Shown here: piece by piece, positions 1-9,460 of the stretch
Numbering within the stretch: position 1 is the first letter of the stretch
Layout of the letters: the number at the start of each line of letters is the position of its first letter
Origin: Lonepinella sp042468235
Lineage (GTDB): Bacteria; Pseudomonadota; Gammaproteobacteria; Enterobacterales; Pasteurellaceae
Length of the DNA: 64,000 bases
Reading direction: 5' to 3'
NCBI RefSeq assembly: GCF_042468235.1
Contig: NZ_CP170386.1
Location: 992,001-1,056,000, forward strand
Position numbers and translations under genes: made by a program
Notes under the pieces: generated by a model
The model's database searches: none
Seen by the model: the letters and a program-made list of their open reading frames with translations, nothing else
Told to the model about the DNA's origin: nothing

Positions 1-14
1 CATTCTTCTTTTAA

Positions 15-700
15 TCATCCAAAAAAACTTTCCGTTGCCGCATTATCAATACAGTTACCTTTTCGGCTCATACTTTGCAAAATATTATGCTTTTCTAATC
101 GTTTACGATAGCTAAGATGTTGATATTGCCAACCTTGGTCTGAATGTAAGATAGGCTTATCTTCAGGTTTGAGTTTTTTAACGGCTTGCTCTAGCATTCT
201 GTCTATTTGTGCCCAATTAGGGCTACGGCTCAGGTCATAAGCGATGATTTCACCATTGTAGAAGTCCTTAATCGGCGAGAGATAGAGCTTTTCATTACGG
301 CATTTAAACTCGCTAATATCCGTTCCCCATTTTTCATTGGGTTTGCTTGCCGTAAAGTTGCGTTCAAGTAGATTTGGGGCGATTTTCCCAATATTTCCTT
401 GATAACTTTGATATTTACGTTTTGGCTTTCTTTCCCCTTTTAAACCCAGTTCTTTCATCAATTTTGCGACTTTTTTATGATTGACGACAATTCTTTTTTT
501 ACGCAAGGCTAATGTGATTCGGCGATAACCATAACGTCCTTCATTTTTGATAAAAATACGTTTAATTTTTGCTTTTAAAGCCTTATCGGGATTATCTGGC
601 TTGTTCAGATTATCGTAGAAAGTACTCCGAGCCAGTTGGGCAATATCCAGCAAAATATCTAATGCCCCCAACTCTCTTAACTCATTGATGATTTTCGCTT
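15..700 (-). pseudogene. IS150-like transposase OrfB, nonsense-mutated
   Basis: This is the catalytic half of an IS3-family transposase: an HTH_21-like region near the start (ARSTFYDNL), then an rve integrase core with the DDE-type landmarks WGTDISEF, LHSDQGWQY and ATESFFG. The reading frame enters by -1 shift from orfA near 690-712 (KIINELRELGALDIL). The conserved family ending FFGRLKEEC is interrupted: the Arg codon is TGA at 15-17, and LKEEC continues in the same frame to the window edge. A CGA-to-TGA change is the simplest cause. The third acidic residue of the triad (E of ATESFFG) is just before the stop, but about 50 C-terminal residues are lost. Confidence 0.85.
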
Positions 701-1192
701 TTTCTCTTTTTGTTCTAGCTCCGCCAGCTTTTTTAGATAGATATTCTCCAATTTTAAGTGATAGTTTTCCGCTTGTAATTTTTCAAGCTCTGTTTGTGGC
801 GCTTTCATTTTTTTAGGCTTAATCAATGTTTTCATCGCTTTTCGTCCTTTAGGTTTGGGTTCAAGTCCTGTTATACCTTGTTCTTTAAAACGTTTCAACC
901 AATTTACCACTACACTGTGAGTGGGAAGATTCGCCTTTAAAGCTGCTTCTCGGATGCTCATTTCACCCGATAATACAGGCGTGATGATATGGAATTTTTC
1001 ATCTGCAGTATATTGTTTCCAAGTGGACTGATTATGCAATGCAGACGTGCCTGAATGCGTATATTTAGCGAGCCAATCTTTTATGATTGACACTGGAATT
1101 TGGAAATGCTGACTTGTTTTGGTTAAAGAATGAGAAGTATTCAGATGGAACTGAATCACTTCAAATTTGAATTGTGCGTGATATTTAGTCAT
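677..1192 (-). CDS. IS150-like transposase OrfA
   Basis: This 171-residue protein has two helix-turn-helix segments (about residues 1-60 and 65-120) and a C-terminal coiled coil rich in Leu, Glu and Lys, the arrangement of IS150-group OrfA. It binds the element ends and supplies the N-terminal part of the OrfAB transposase by ribosomal frameshifting. The start is ATG at 1192 (MTKYHAQF); a longer frame runs back to 1357 but crosses the terminal repeat and the mepK stop region, so it is not real. The A-rich stretch at about 698-712 (GAGAAAAAGCG on the minus strand) is the likely slip site. It looks intact, unlike OrfB. Confidence 0.85.
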   Translation of the reverse strand: MTKYHAQFKFEVIQFHLNTSHSLTKTSQHFQIPVSIIKDWLAKYTHSGTSALHNQSTWKQYTADEKFHIITPVLSGEMSIREAALKANLPTHSVVVNWLKRFKEQGITGLEPKPKGRKAMKTLIKPKKMKAPQTELEKLQAENYHLKLENIYLKKLAELEQKEKKRKSSMS

Positions 1193-1220
1193 AAAAATCT
1201 GCCCTTTAATCAGTGGTTGG

Positions 1221-1245
1221 TGTCCAACTTTTGGGGGGCAGATCA
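1221..1245 (-). repeat. Terminal inverted repeat of the IS150-like element
   Basis: This 25-base end lies about 30 bases upstream of the orfA start. It begins with TG on its outer side, as IS3-family ends do, and contains the AAAAGTTGGACA core common in this group. The partner repeat is off the window, so the match is by family pattern rather than by pairing. Confidence 0.7.
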
Positions 1246-1280
1246 AACCTGCGGTTCTGTTTCTCGTCATTTTCCTTTGA

Positions 1281-1841
1281 TTAACCACGCCAAGTACGCA
1301 CTGGGCCGGTATCAACATGAACAAAGTTACTTCTCGGATAATAACCGACACCACCATTATTTAACCGTTCTGCACTGGCTTTAATTTTAGCTAATGGTAC
1401 ACCGTTAATACGGAAATCTACCGCCTGACCTTTAATATGGTAACTATTTGATGCAACACCACGAGAATGTTTACGTAAATTATTATTGGTCGCTTGCGTA
1501 CGATAACCTGAAATAATTTGAATTTCTGTATTACGCAAACCTAAGCCACCTTGGATATTATACAATTTGGTAAATAACTTCGGATCCATTGCGCGAGCAC
1601 GGTTTAAATGCCAATCACGCATAAACCAATTTAATTTCTGTAATGTGGTATTTGAGAAACCTTTACCCTCCGCAAATTCAGAGCTAAATGTTTCTCCGGT
1701 ATTAATATTTCTTAAACGTAAAATTCGTGGTTTTGGTGTGGAAACGACCGCTAATACGGAGTTAGGCGATAAGGTCACTGCACCCAGCACGATTCCACCT
1801 AGAGATAACCACTTGCGGCGACTATGGTTAATTTCTGTCAT
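1281..1841 (-). CDS. mepK: Murein DD-endopeptidase MepK-like (peptidase M15, DUF882)
   Basis: This 186-residue exported protein is predicted to cleave cross-links in peptidoglycan. The N-terminus SRRKWLSLGG followed by a hydrophobic stretch is a twin-arginine (Tat) signal. The M15/DUF882 zinc site is visible as H135, D142 (SYHIKGQAVDF) and H175 (FVHVDTG). I chose ATG at 1841, placing the Tat motif near the N-terminus; an upstream in-frame start at 1874 would add 11 residues and lacks support. E. coli MepK is of similar length. It lies next to ldtD, as in H. influenzae (HI1666-HI1667, from memory), separated by a terminator. An IS ends just after its stop. Confidence 0.88.
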   Translation of the reverse strand: MTEINHSRRKWLSLGGIVLGAVTLSPNSVLAVVSTPKPRILRLRNINTGETFSSEFAEGKGFSNTTLQKLNWFMRDWHLNRARAMDPKLFTKLYNIQGGLGLRNTEIQIISGYRTQATNNNLRKHSRGVASNSYHIKGQAVDFRINGVPLAKIKASAERLNNGGVGYYPRSNFVHVDTGPVRTWRG

Positions 1842-1901
1842 TTTTCGTTCTCTATATTTGTGTAATGATAACAATTAGAGTAATACTACTCTACTTAGTT
1901 C

Positions 1902-1937
1902 AAAAAACATAGGCTAAATTTTTAGCCTATGTTTTTT
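1902..1937 (-). terminator. Rho-independent terminator after ldtD
   Basis: A 15-bp perfect stem (1902-1916 pairs with 1923-1937, core CATAGGCTA/TAGCCTATG) with a short loop and a T-run on the minus strand. The right arm reaches the ldtD stop codon. It separates ldtD from mepK. Confidence 0.85.
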
Positions 1938-3403
1938 TAAAGATATTTCTGCACCGTATCCCAGTTAATGTAACTCGGCGCATTTAGTTTATCATAGCCA
2001 TAAATATCTGGCAAAGTCTGTACTTTACCATTTTCAACCCAAGTTGTCACATAGTATAAATACACTGGATTATCAGATTGAATCGGCACAGATGTAGTTT
2101 TCTTACTGGCTAAAACTCTCTGTTTTTTATCCATCGACCAACCCGCTTCTTTTAATAATACACTCGCTAATTCATCAGACTTAGATACTCGTACACAGCC
2201 AGAACTTAACGCTCTTGATGTTTTATTAAATAAACTATGATTAGGTGTATCATGCAAGTAAATCGCATCAGAACTTGGCATATTAAATTTAAAACGCCCT
2301 AACGCACTGTCATCGCCCGCCTTTTGACGAATACGGAATGGTACAGATTTACTATTCACATATTGAGACCAATTCACGCTGTAAGCACTAATTTTATTTC
2401 CTGTACTATCAAAAATTTCCAAACTTACACGATCAGCATAACTGGGATCGTGCGCTAATTTAGGTACGATATCTTTAGTTAAAATAGTATTGGGGACATT
2501 CCAAGGCGGATTCACTACTAGATTGCTTAATTTGCTATACATTACAGGAGTTTTACGTGTTTCTTTACCAACAATAACTCGAGAATTTAGCACTAATTTA
2601 CCATCACGATAATAGTTTAATTGATAGCTTGGAATATTAACAAAAATACCATTATCAAAGCTTGGAATAATCCGTAAACGTTGTGCATTTAAAGCCAATT
2701 TATATAATTCAGTATGTGATTTTTTATAACCATTCGCTAGATCGCTTGATATCTGTTGTAAGGTTTCTTGGTATAAATGATTACTTGCAGACAATATATT
2801 CACAAAATCTAAATTTTGATTATTTTCTACCGCAGTTAACCAAAACTCAATTAATTCGTCCGCAGGTTTATCAGCTTTGTAACTATTTTGCGAATATAAC
2901 CAACTTTGTGCTAATGACGGCACTTTCTTGGTGTAATACATATAGCTTAAAAAAGCATCTGTTATTAAAATATCATGTTGAATATCTTCTACCGACGTTA
3001 CACTAATAGCATCCAAGGCAGTCGCAGCACGAATAGAGATCCCACTAGCGACTAAGCCCGCATATTCATGTAAAAATTTCTTTTTAGCATTTTCATCTTG
3101 CCAAATAGGAGAGAATTCTCTAGCTGCATAAATCTTCGCTAAAGTGGAATGAAATTGTATAGGTTGATTTCCCATTAATTCCACTATTTTTGCTTCTGCC
3201 TGTTGCTGTTTTTCTAATTCAAGATGAGCTTGTTCAACAGCTTTCGCTTCTGCAATTTGCTGATTCGCCTGTTCCACATTGATACTTTCTTTCTGCACAC
3301 TCGTATCAGAATCAAAATAATTTGACACCGTACAACTTGTACATAAACCAGAAATTAAAATTACTAATGGTGCAAACTTAAATCGCTGCGCTTTTGCTTT
3401 CAT
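1937..3403 (-). CDS. ldtD: L,D-transpeptidase, YcbB/LdtD-like
   Basis: This 488-residue envelope enzyme of the YkuD family should form 3-3 cross-links in peptidoglycan. The catalytic motif SSGCVRVS is present with the nucleophile at about C403, preceded by the HDTP histidine region. The N-terminus has a hydrophobic signal segment (PLVILISGL) ending in LCTSC, an imperfect lipobox, so lipidation is uncertain. A Glu/Ala/Gln-rich coiled segment follows at about residues 40-75. Length and order match HI1667 of H. influenzae as I recall it. The gene sits between prc and mepK, all peptidoglycan-related. Confidence 0.9.
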   Translation of the reverse strand: MKAKAQRFKFAPLVILISGLCTSCTVSNYFDSDTSVQKESINVEQANQQIAEAKAVEQAHLELEKQQQAEAKIVELMGNQPIQFHSTLAKIYAAREFSPIWQDENAKKKFLHEYAGLVASGISIRAATALDAISVTSVEDIQHDILITDAFLSYMYYTKKVPSLAQSWLYSQNSYKADKPADELIEFWLTAVENNQNLDFVNILSASNHLYQETLQQISSDLANGYKKSHTELYKLALNAQRLRIIPSFDNGIFVNIPSYQLNYYRDGKLVLNSRVIVGKETRKTPVMYSKLSNLVVNPPWNVPNTILTKDIVPKLAHDPSYADRVSLEIFDSTGNKISAYSVNWSQYVNSKSVPFRIRQKAGDDSALGRFKFNMPSSDAIYLHDTPNHSLFNKTSRALSSGCVRVSKSDELASVLLKEAGWSMDKKQRVLASKKTTSVPIQSDNPVYLYYVTTWVENGKVQTLPDIYGYDKLNAPSYINWDTVQKYL

Positions 3404-3486
3404 TAAAATCCTTAAACTTAATCAAAATACACCGCACTTTACCCATTTACAAGCCTAATTTAAGGTAAACTGCGGTAAAAAATTAT

Positions 3487-5565
3487 TTACTTTTGTATCT
3501 TATCTTCAACTGATTGAGAATCACCTTGAACAGTTCCAGCCGTTTCTTCAGTTGCCATTTCTGCATTAAATTTCACTAAATCTGCTGCCATTTTCTCTGT
3601 TTCTTTTAAAAAGAAATCAGGAGCCTCATAATCTTTCGGTAAATCATCAATATGTTTTAATGCTTTCTTGCCTTCTCTAGCAAATCTTGCATTCAGATCT
3701 TTTAACCGTCTTGCGTCATCTTTATCATGTTCCGCTTTACGTACTGCATAATTTAATGATAAGAATTTACGCTCACGACGTTCATCACGAATGCTCAACT
3801 CTTCATTTAACACTATAAATTCAGGATCTTTAGCAATACGTTGCAAGTGTTTTTCATTTAACGTTTTTACTGCTTGACGAGCATTCCCCACTTCAGAATA
3901 GGTCGCTGCGGGAATTTTATCCCATGGCAATGCGTTATCTTCTTTTTCTTCGCCATTTTCTTTTACATCAATAATTTCAGGGTAGTTAATATCCGCTGCT
4001 ACTCCTTTTAACTGGGTACTTCCGCCATCAATACGATAGAATTTTTGAATCGTATATTGAATAAATCCTAATGGATCCTGGTTTAAATCATACACAAAAT
4101 TTAATGAACGACTTTGTTGGACGGTGCCTTTACCAAAAGTATTTTGACCCACAATAATACCCCGGTTATAATCTTGCATTGCTGCGGAAAAAATCTCCGA
4201 CGCAGAAGCACTGTAACGGTTAATCATCACTAATAAAGGACCTGAATAAACTTGAGCATTGTCAGGATCTTCATGTACTCGAATACGATTATAAGCATCA
4301 CGAATTTGCACCACCGGACCATCAGAAATAAATAACCCACTCAATTCAACCGCTTCTGTTAACGCTCCCCCACCATTCTCACGTAAATCAATAATTAATG
4401 ATGTGGCTTTTTTAGTTTTCATCTCATTTAACAATTTACGAACATCTACCGTTAAACCGATATAGAAAGTTGGAATTTTAATCACGGCAACATTTTCACC
4501 ATTGACTTTCTCGACTGTTAATTTGGCAGCACTATCTTCAATACGCACTTTATCACGCACTAACGTAATAATTTTATTTTTCCCACCTTTTCCTGGCTCA
4601 ATTTCTAAACGAACTTTACTGCCTTTTTTGCCTTTGATCTTGTCCACCACATCTTCTAAACGCCAACCAACTACATCCTCAATCTCACCTTTGGCTTGAC
4701 CTACACCGATAATCTTATCACCAGCTTTTAATTTTTTACTCACCGCAGCAGGCGCCCCCGGCACAAGGGACTGAATAATCGTCATATCGTCTTCTTGACG
4801 TAAGGTTGCACCAATCCCCTCCAATGATAAGTTCATGCTTTCATTAAAGTTTTTAGCTGCTCGTGGTGATAAATAGCTAGTATGCGGATCAATTTCCCGT
4901 GCAAAAGCATTCAAATACAGTTGGGTAACATCATCCGCTTTAGTTTGGGTTAAACGACGAATAGCTAAATTATAGCGTTTGGTTAATGTTTTCTTTATTT
5001 CAGGCCATTTTTTATCTTTTAATTTAAGATCTATAATGTCATTTTTAACGCGTTGTTCCCACAACTTATTCGCATCTTCTGTGGTTTTCGCAAAAGCCGC
5101 TTTTTTACGATCGATTTCAATTTGATCGTTAGTGGTTAAATTGGGTTCTTTATCTAACAAAGATAAGGCATAAGCATAACGCTCATAACGGCGTAATGTC
5201 ATCAATTCATACATTGCAAAAGCAATATCTAATTTACCTTCATTTAATTCATCATCTAATTGATTTGCATATTTTTCACGTAATTCATCAATATCCGACT
5301 GAATAAATAGATTATGGCTATAATCCAATAGATCTACATAGCGATTAAAAATCTTTTGTGAAAATGTATCATCCAATTGAAATTTACGATAATGTGATTG
5401 CGTCAAACGTGTAGTAACACGTTTGGTTGCTAATGAATTTTCTTCGGTTGATTGGGGGATTTTAACTTCACTTAATTTGATACTTGGAGCAACCGCACTC
5501 ACTACTCCTGAAAAAAACGCAGTTGCCAGTAAAATTGAAACATAATTAGCTCTGATAAATTTCAT
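3487..5565 (-). CDS. prc: Tail-specific periplasmic protease Prc (Tsp)
   Basis: This 692-residue S41-family protease trims or degrades periplasmic proteins from the C-terminus; in E. coli it works with NlpI and controls the peptidoglycan hydrolase MepS. It has an N-terminal signal segment, the Prc N-terminal domain, a PDZ domain (around LSLEGIGATLRQED to LEIEPGKGG) and the protease core with the Ser in SASASEIF and the Lys in NTFGKGTVQ. The C-terminal DUF3340-type tail is present. It appears complete (E. coli Prc is 682 residues). Downstream lie ldtD and mepK; upstream is proQ, the same grouping as in H. influenzae. Confidence 0.95.
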   Translation of the reverse strand: MKFIRANYVSILLATAFFSGVVSAVAPSIKLSEVKIPQSTEENSLATKRVTTRLTQSHYRKFQLDDTFSQKIFNRYVDLLDYSHNLFIQSDIDELREKYANQLDDELNEGKLDIAFAMYELMTLRRYERYAYALSLLDKEPNLTTNDQIEIDRKKAAFAKTTEDANKLWEQRVKNDIIDLKLKDKKWPEIKKTLTKRYNLAIRRLTQTKADDVTQLYLNAFAREIDPHTSYLSPRAAKNFNESMNLSLEGIGATLRQEDDMTIIQSLVPGAPAAVSKKLKAGDKIIGVGQAKGEIEDVVGWRLEDVVDKIKGKKGSKVRLEIEPGKGGKNKIITLVRDKVRIEDSAAKLTVEKVNGENVAVIKIPTFYIGLTVDVRKLLNEMKTKKATSLIIDLRENGGGALTEAVELSGLFISDGPVVQIRDAYNRIRVHEDPDNAQVYSGPLLVMINRYSASASEIFSAAMQDYNRGIIVGQNTFGKGTVQQSRSLNFVYDLNQDPLGFIQYTIQKFYRIDGGSTQLKGVAADINYPEIIDVKENGEEKEDNALPWDKIPAATYSEVGNARQAVKTLNEKHLQRIAKDPEFIVLNEELSIRDERRERKFLSLNYAVRKAEHDKDDARRLKDLNARFAREGKKALKHIDDLPKDYEAPDFFLKETEKMAADLVKFNAEMATEETAGTVQGDSQSVEDKIQK

Positions 5566-5672
5566 TTTTTGACTTTCCTAACAAAACAAAAACATCGTCT
5601 AGGCATCCTATAGATGTATAAACGCCGTAATTCACATTTTAACTTAACGATCACTACGGCATTAAAATATTA

Positions 5673-6389
5673 TTATACAAATAAACGCTCAGCAGTCATG
5701 TTCATGACTAAACCATTATCCAATTGAACGCGCACTGCACCTTTAACAACTTCTAAAATTACCGCACTTTTTGTCTTATCACCCACTTTTACCTTAACTT
5801 GGCTGCCCTGTTGTAAAGAATCAAGAGAAACTGCCGTTAATGGTGATTTGGTTTCATGCGGACGTAAAATGGCTGGCTTTTTATTCAATTTATTATTTGG
5901 CTTATTCTGCTGCGGCTTACGTACTGGGCGTTGTTTCATTTTTTCTTTTGTTGCCACTTTCTCAGCTGCACGTCTTTCCGCCAACTTCGCTTTCGCCTCG
6001 GCTAACTGTTGTTGAGCATGTTCCGCATGTTGTTGTTCTAATACGCCGGCTGGATTACCTTGTAAATCTACACGCTCCGCCCCTAAACGACATCCATGTA
6101 AATAACGCCAATTTGATGTATATTGACGTAACGCATGACGTAATTGTGTCTTACTCACATTTTCATCATCCACTAGTGCATCTACTAGGTCTTGGAATAA
6201 ACCAATTTTGAGTGGTTTTGCTTCACCTTCCACACTAAAACAAAGGGGGAATTTTTCTGCCAAATACGCAATAATTTCTTTATTTGAAGGTCTTGTGACT
6301 TCCGCATTCGCTTTATTATCTTGTTGTTTAACTTGCTCTGTATTTACTTCAACAAATTGTTGAGCATTAGTTGTTTGTTCTGTTGTCAT
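5673..6389 (-). CDS. proQ: RNA chaperone ProQ
   Basis: This 238-residue protein binds structured small RNAs and mRNA 3' ends. The FinO/ProQ domain spans about residues 33-150 (KEIIAYLAEKFPLCF, LRHALRQYTSNWRYL). A basic Lys/Gln/Arg-rich linker follows, then a C-terminal Tudor-like domain (GSQVKVKVGDKTKSAVILE). It is typical in length. It lies just upstream of prc, as in many gammaproteobacteria, and is divergent from lysC. Confidence 0.95.
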   Translation of the reverse strand: MTTEQTTNAQQFVEVNTEQVKQQDNKANAEVTRPSNKEIIAYLAEKFPLCFSVEGEAKPLKIGLFQDLVDALVDDENVSKTQLRHALRQYTSNWRYLHGCRLGAERVDLQGNPAGVLEQQHAEHAQQQLAEAKAKLAERRAAEKVATKEKMKQRPVRKPQQNKPNNKLNKKPAILRPHETKSPLTAVSLDSLQQGSQVKVKVGDKTKSAVILEVVKGAVRVQLDNGLVMNMTAERLFV

Positions 6390-6446
6390 ATATCAAATCT
6401 TAGAATAAAAAATATTCCATATTTTACCGCACTTTAAGGAATATAC

Positions 6447-6481
6447 GCAATCATTTATGGATAAATTTCAAGGATGATTGC
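6447..6481. repeat. 8-bp inverted repeat between proQ and lysC
   Basis: GCAATCAT at 6447-6454 faces ATGATTGC at 6474-6481 with a 19-base spacer. It sits upstream of the predicted lysC -35 box in the divergent proQ/lysC region. It could be an operator half-site pair or chance; no regulator is assigned. Confidence 0.3.
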
Positions 6482-6509
6482 ATTTTGAAGATTATTTTAA
6501 ATAAAAATA

Positions 6510-6538
6510 TTGACAATATTTGACTAAACCGATATTTC
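6510..6538 (+). promoter_or_regulatory. Predicted lysC promoter
   Basis: TTGACA at 6510-6515 is a perfect -35 hexamer. A 17-base spacer leads to TATTTC at 6533-6538 as the -10. Transcription would start near 6545, leaving a leader of about 30 bases before the lysC ATG. Confidence 0.5.
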
Positions 6539-6576
6539 TATCACATTCATATTTAATTTATTTTGGAGAACATCTT

Positions 6577-7938
6577 ATGTCACATTTATCTATTGCCAAA
6601 TTCGGTGGAACGAGTGTAGCAAATTATTCTGCAATGGTGGCTTGTGCCAATATTGTTATTGCGGATCCTAACACCCGAGTAGTGGTTTTATCTGCTTCCG
6701 CTGGTGTTACCAACTTATTAGTCACTCTAGCTAATGGTGTGGATAGCACTCAACGAGAAAAATTAGTCAGTGAAGTCCGTCAAATTCAAGAAAATATCTT
6801 AACTGAATTAAAAAATGATTCTCTCGTCCGACCTGAAATTGAACGTTTATTAAATAACATTGACTCATTATCAGAAGCCGCTAGCCTAGCCACTTCTGCG
6901 GCCTTAACCGATGAATTAATCAGCCACGGTGAAATGATGTCAACACGTATTTTCATAGAAATACTACGTGAATTAAATGCTCAATCTACATGGGTCGATG
7001 TACGTTCAGTAGTAGCAACCAATAGTCATTTTGGCAAAGCCTCACCGGATGATGATTTAACCCGAAAAAATAGTGACAATGTGCTAAAACCATTAATTGA
7101 TCGTGGTGAATTAGTGATTACTCAAGGCTTTATTGGACGTGATCCAGAAGGTAAAACCACAACCCTAGGTCGTGGTGGATCAGACTATTCTGCTGCTTTA
7201 ATTGCGGAAGTGTTAGATGCGAAAGATGTGTTAATTTGGACAGATGTAGCGGGTATTTACACCACCGATCCGCGTATTGTGCCAAATGCTCAACGCATTG
7301 ATACCATGAGTTTTGCGGAAGCCGCAGAAATGGCAACATTCGGCGCGAAAGTATTACATCCGGCGACACTGCTTCCCGCTGTACGTAGCAATATCCCTGT
7401 GTATGTAGGTTCAAGTAAAGCACCGCAAGATGGTGGTACTTGGGTGACTCGTGATCCGCAACCACGCCCCACTTTCCGAGCCATTGCATTACGTCGTGAT
7501 CAAACCTTATTAACCCTTTCAAGCCTTAGCATGTTACATGCCCAGGGATTCTTAGCAAATGTCTTCGGTATTTTAGCTAGACACAAAATTTCGGTGGATA
7601 CCATCACAACATCCGAAGTAAGCGTTGCGCTCACTCTTGACAAAACAGGGTCAGCATCATCTGGTGCAGATCTACTTTCTAATGAATTATTGACTGAACT
7701 AAGCGAAGTTTGTACCGTGAAAGTTGATACTGGTTTGTCTCTCGTCGCTCTTATCGGTAACGACTTACACGTCGCTTCCGGCGTAGCCAAACGTGTTTTT
7801 ACCGCTTTAGAGAAATATAATATACGTATGATTAGCTATGGTGCGAGTACCAATAATATTTGTACATTAGTACCTAGCCACCAAGCAGATGATGTAGTAC
7901 GAGCATTACATAAAGAATTGTTTGAATTATCTGAATAG
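6577..7938 (+). CDS. lysC: Lysine-sensitive aspartokinase III
   Basis: This 453-residue enzyme phosphorylates aspartate, the first step towards lysine, diaminopimelate, threonine and methionine. The kinase domain opens with KFGGTSVANY and includes GRGGSDYSAAL; two ACT domains fill about residues 300-450. The start ATG at 6577 follows TTTTGGAGAA; a longer frame from 6520 overlaps the promoter and is rejected. It is close to E. coli LysC (449 residues) in length. It is convergent with the rhamnose genes, and a strong hairpin follows its stop. Confidence 0.93.
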   Translation: MSHLSIAKFGGTSVANYSAMVACANIVIADPNTRVVVLSASAGVTNLLVTLANGVDSTQREKLVSEVRQIQENILTELKNDSLVRPEIERLLNNIDSLSEAASLATSAALTDELISHGEMMSTRIFIEILRELNAQSTWVDVRSVVATNSHFGKASPDDDLTRKNSDNVLKPLIDRGELVITQGFIGRDPEGKTTTLGRGGSDYSAALIAEVLDAKDVLIWTDVAGIYTTDPRIVPNAQRIDTMSFAEAAEMATFGAKVLHPATLLPAVRSNIPVYVGSSKAPQDGGTWVTRDPQPRPTFRAIALRRDQTLLTLSSLSMLHAQGFLANVFGILARHKISVDTITTSEVSVALTLDKTGSASSGADLLSNELLTELSEVCTVKVDTGLSLVALIGNDLHVASGVAKRVFTALEKYNIRMISYGASTNNICTLVPSHQADDVVRALHKELFELSE

Positions 7939-7954
7939 TTTTATTATTTAAATT

Positions 7955-7989
7955 AATATTAGACGTTGACTTGAGCAACGTCTAATATT
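7955..7989 (+). terminator. Terminator between lysC and rfbC
   Basis: A perfect 14-bp stem, AATATTAGACGTTG at 7955-7968 and its complement at 7976-7989, with a 7-base loop. It lies between two convergent genes. T-runs are weak on both sides, so it may act in both directions. Confidence 0.7.
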
Positions 7990-8033
7990 CCCTTGAAAAT
8001 ATCTAAAATTAATTAAAATCGATTGCACTTTTG

Positions 8034-8582
8034 TTAAAATAATACTGCGTCCGACAACACTTTCCCGGCTAAATCTTTCGCTGACAAACTCGGTTCGCCT
8101 TGCAGCTGCCAATCGATCCCTACTGTTGGATCATTCCAAATCAACGAATGTTCCGCTTTTGGATTGTAATAATCAGTACATTTATACACAAATTCTGCGC
8201 TATCACTCAACACATAAAAACCATGTGCAAAGCCTTCGGGTATCCAAAGTTGGCGTTTGTTTTGAGCAGATAAAATCTCTGCGACCCATTTGCCAAAAGT
8301 TGGTGAATTTTGACGTAAATCTACTGCCACATCAAGCACCTCACCTTGCACGACTCGGACTAATTTACCTTGCGTATTTTCGGTTTGATAATGTAAACCT
8401 CGCAACACGCCTTTCACCGATTTGGAATGATTTTCTTGTACAAAAGTACGATTAGCAACATGTTGTTTAAACCATTCATCACGGAATGTCTCCATAAAAA
8501 AACCACGCTCATCGCCAAAAACTTGTGGTTCAAGTAATTTTACATCAGGGATTCCTGTTTCGATAATGTTCATCTTTTTCAT
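8034..8582 (-). CDS. rfbC: dTDP-4-dehydrorhamnose 3,5-epimerase
   Basis: This 182-residue cupin-fold enzyme (RmlC) carries out the third step of dTDP-L-rhamnose synthesis. Family landmarks include GDERGFFMETFRDEWF, NHSKSVKGVLRGLHYQ with the catalytic His, and IPEGFAHGFYVLSD. It is the last gene of the minus-strand polysaccharide locus and lies two bases after rfbD. An internal ATG three codons in (MNIIETG) is an alternative start. Confidence 0.95.
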   Translation of the reverse strand: MKKMNIIETGIPDVKLLEPQVFGDERGFFMETFRDEWFKQHVANRTFVQENHSKSVKGVLRGLHYQTENTQGKLVRVVQGEVLDVAVDLRQNSPTFGKWVAEILSAQNKRQLWIPEGFAHGFYVLSDSAEFVYKCTDYYNPKAEHSLIWNDPTVGIDWQLQGEPSLSAKDLAGKVLSDAVLF

Positions 8583-8584
8583 CC

Positions 8585-9460
8585 TTATGCTACATACGCC
8601 TGAATATTATTTAACGCTTTTCTCCAATCACTCGGATCAATGCCAAACGTTGCCTTAATTTTACTTAAATCTAAACGAGAATTAGCAGGACGTTTAGCGG
8701 GTGTTGGATAGTCGGCGGTGCTAATGGTGTTAATGTGCGGTGCTTTTTTAATGAGATTTTGTAAAGTTGCCTGAGCAAAAATTTCTTTCGCAAATTCCGC
8801 CCAATTCACATAAGGCGAACCGCTGAAATGATACACACCACAGGCTTTTGAACCTTCCAAAATTGTAAAGGCAATACGAATTAACGCCTTGGCAATATCA
8901 CCTGCGTAAGTTGGTGCTCCAAATTGATCAGCAACAATACCAAGTTCATCGCGACTTTGTGCCAAGCGTAACATCGTTTTGACAAAATTATTGCCATGTT
9001 CACCAAATACCCAAGCGGTACGCAAAATAATATGGCGTGGGTTAGCGTTTGCAACCGCAATTTCACCGTCTAATTTGGTTTTACCATAAACCGACTGCGG
9101 ATTGACACTATCGGTTTCTATATAGGGTTCAGATTTTGTGCCGTCAAATACATAATCGGTAGAAATATGTAAAATTACGGCATTGATTGCATTTGCTGCC
9201 AATGCTAAATTTTCTGCCCCAACGCAGTTAATAGCGTGGGCTAATTCTGGCTCACTTTCAGCACGATCGACTGCTGTGTGTGCGGCAGCGTTAACAATCA
9301 CATCGGGTTGCCATTCACTCACAGTTTGAAAAACCGCTTTTTTATCTGTAATATCCAATTCATCACGATCTAACGCCAACACGTCAGCTTTACCTGAAAG
9401 CTGTTTTAAGAGTTGGAAACCTACTTGCCCTTTACAACCTGTAATCAGAAACTTCATCAT
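8585..9460 (-). CDS. rfbD: dTDP-4-dehydrorhamnose reductase
   Basis: This 291-residue short-chain dehydrogenase (RmlD) reduces dTDP-4-keto-L-rhamnose to dTDP-L-rhamnose. The nucleotide-binding motif is GCKGQVGFQL at the N-terminus. The catalytic Tyr-x3-Lys is YGKTK (in PQSVYGKTKLDGE) and ISTDYVFDG is also conserved. Its start codon overlaps the rfbA stop as TAATG, which suggests translational coupling. Length is normal. Confidence 0.95.
   Translation of the reverse strand: MMKFLITGCKGQVGFQLLKQLSGKADVLALDRDELDITDKKAVFQTVSEWQPDVIVNAAAHTAVDRAESEPELAHAINCVGAENLALAANAINAVILHISTDYVFDGTKSEPYIETDSVNPQSVYGKTKLDGEIAVANANPRHIILRTAWVFGEHGNNFVKTMLRLAQSRDELGIVADQFGAPTYAGDIAKALIRIAFTILEGSKACGVYHFSGSPYVNWAEFAKEIFAQATLQNLIKKAPHINTISTADYPTPAKRPANSRLDLSKIKATFGIDPSDWRKALNNIQAYVA

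Larger units (their letters stand above)
1..1245 (-). mobile_element. IS3-family (IS150-like) insertion sequence, one end
   Basis: The element holds orfA followed by orfB in the -1 frame, the usual IS3-family layout in which the active transposase is a frameshift fusion. The end upstream of orfA is the terminal repeat at 1221-1245, which reads TGATCTGCCCCCC then AAAAGTTGGACA on the minus strand. That pattern is typical of IS150-group ends. The boundary falls 36 bases beyond the mepK stop codon. The other end lies outside the window, so target duplication cannot be checked. OrfB carries an in-frame stop, so this copy is probably inactive unless supplied in trans. Confidence 0.85.

Noticed and set aside
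6410..6576. Lysine riboswitch upstream of lysC
   Set aside because: The predicted promoter at 6510-6538 leaves only about 30 bases of leader, and none of the conserved lysine-element blocks are visible.
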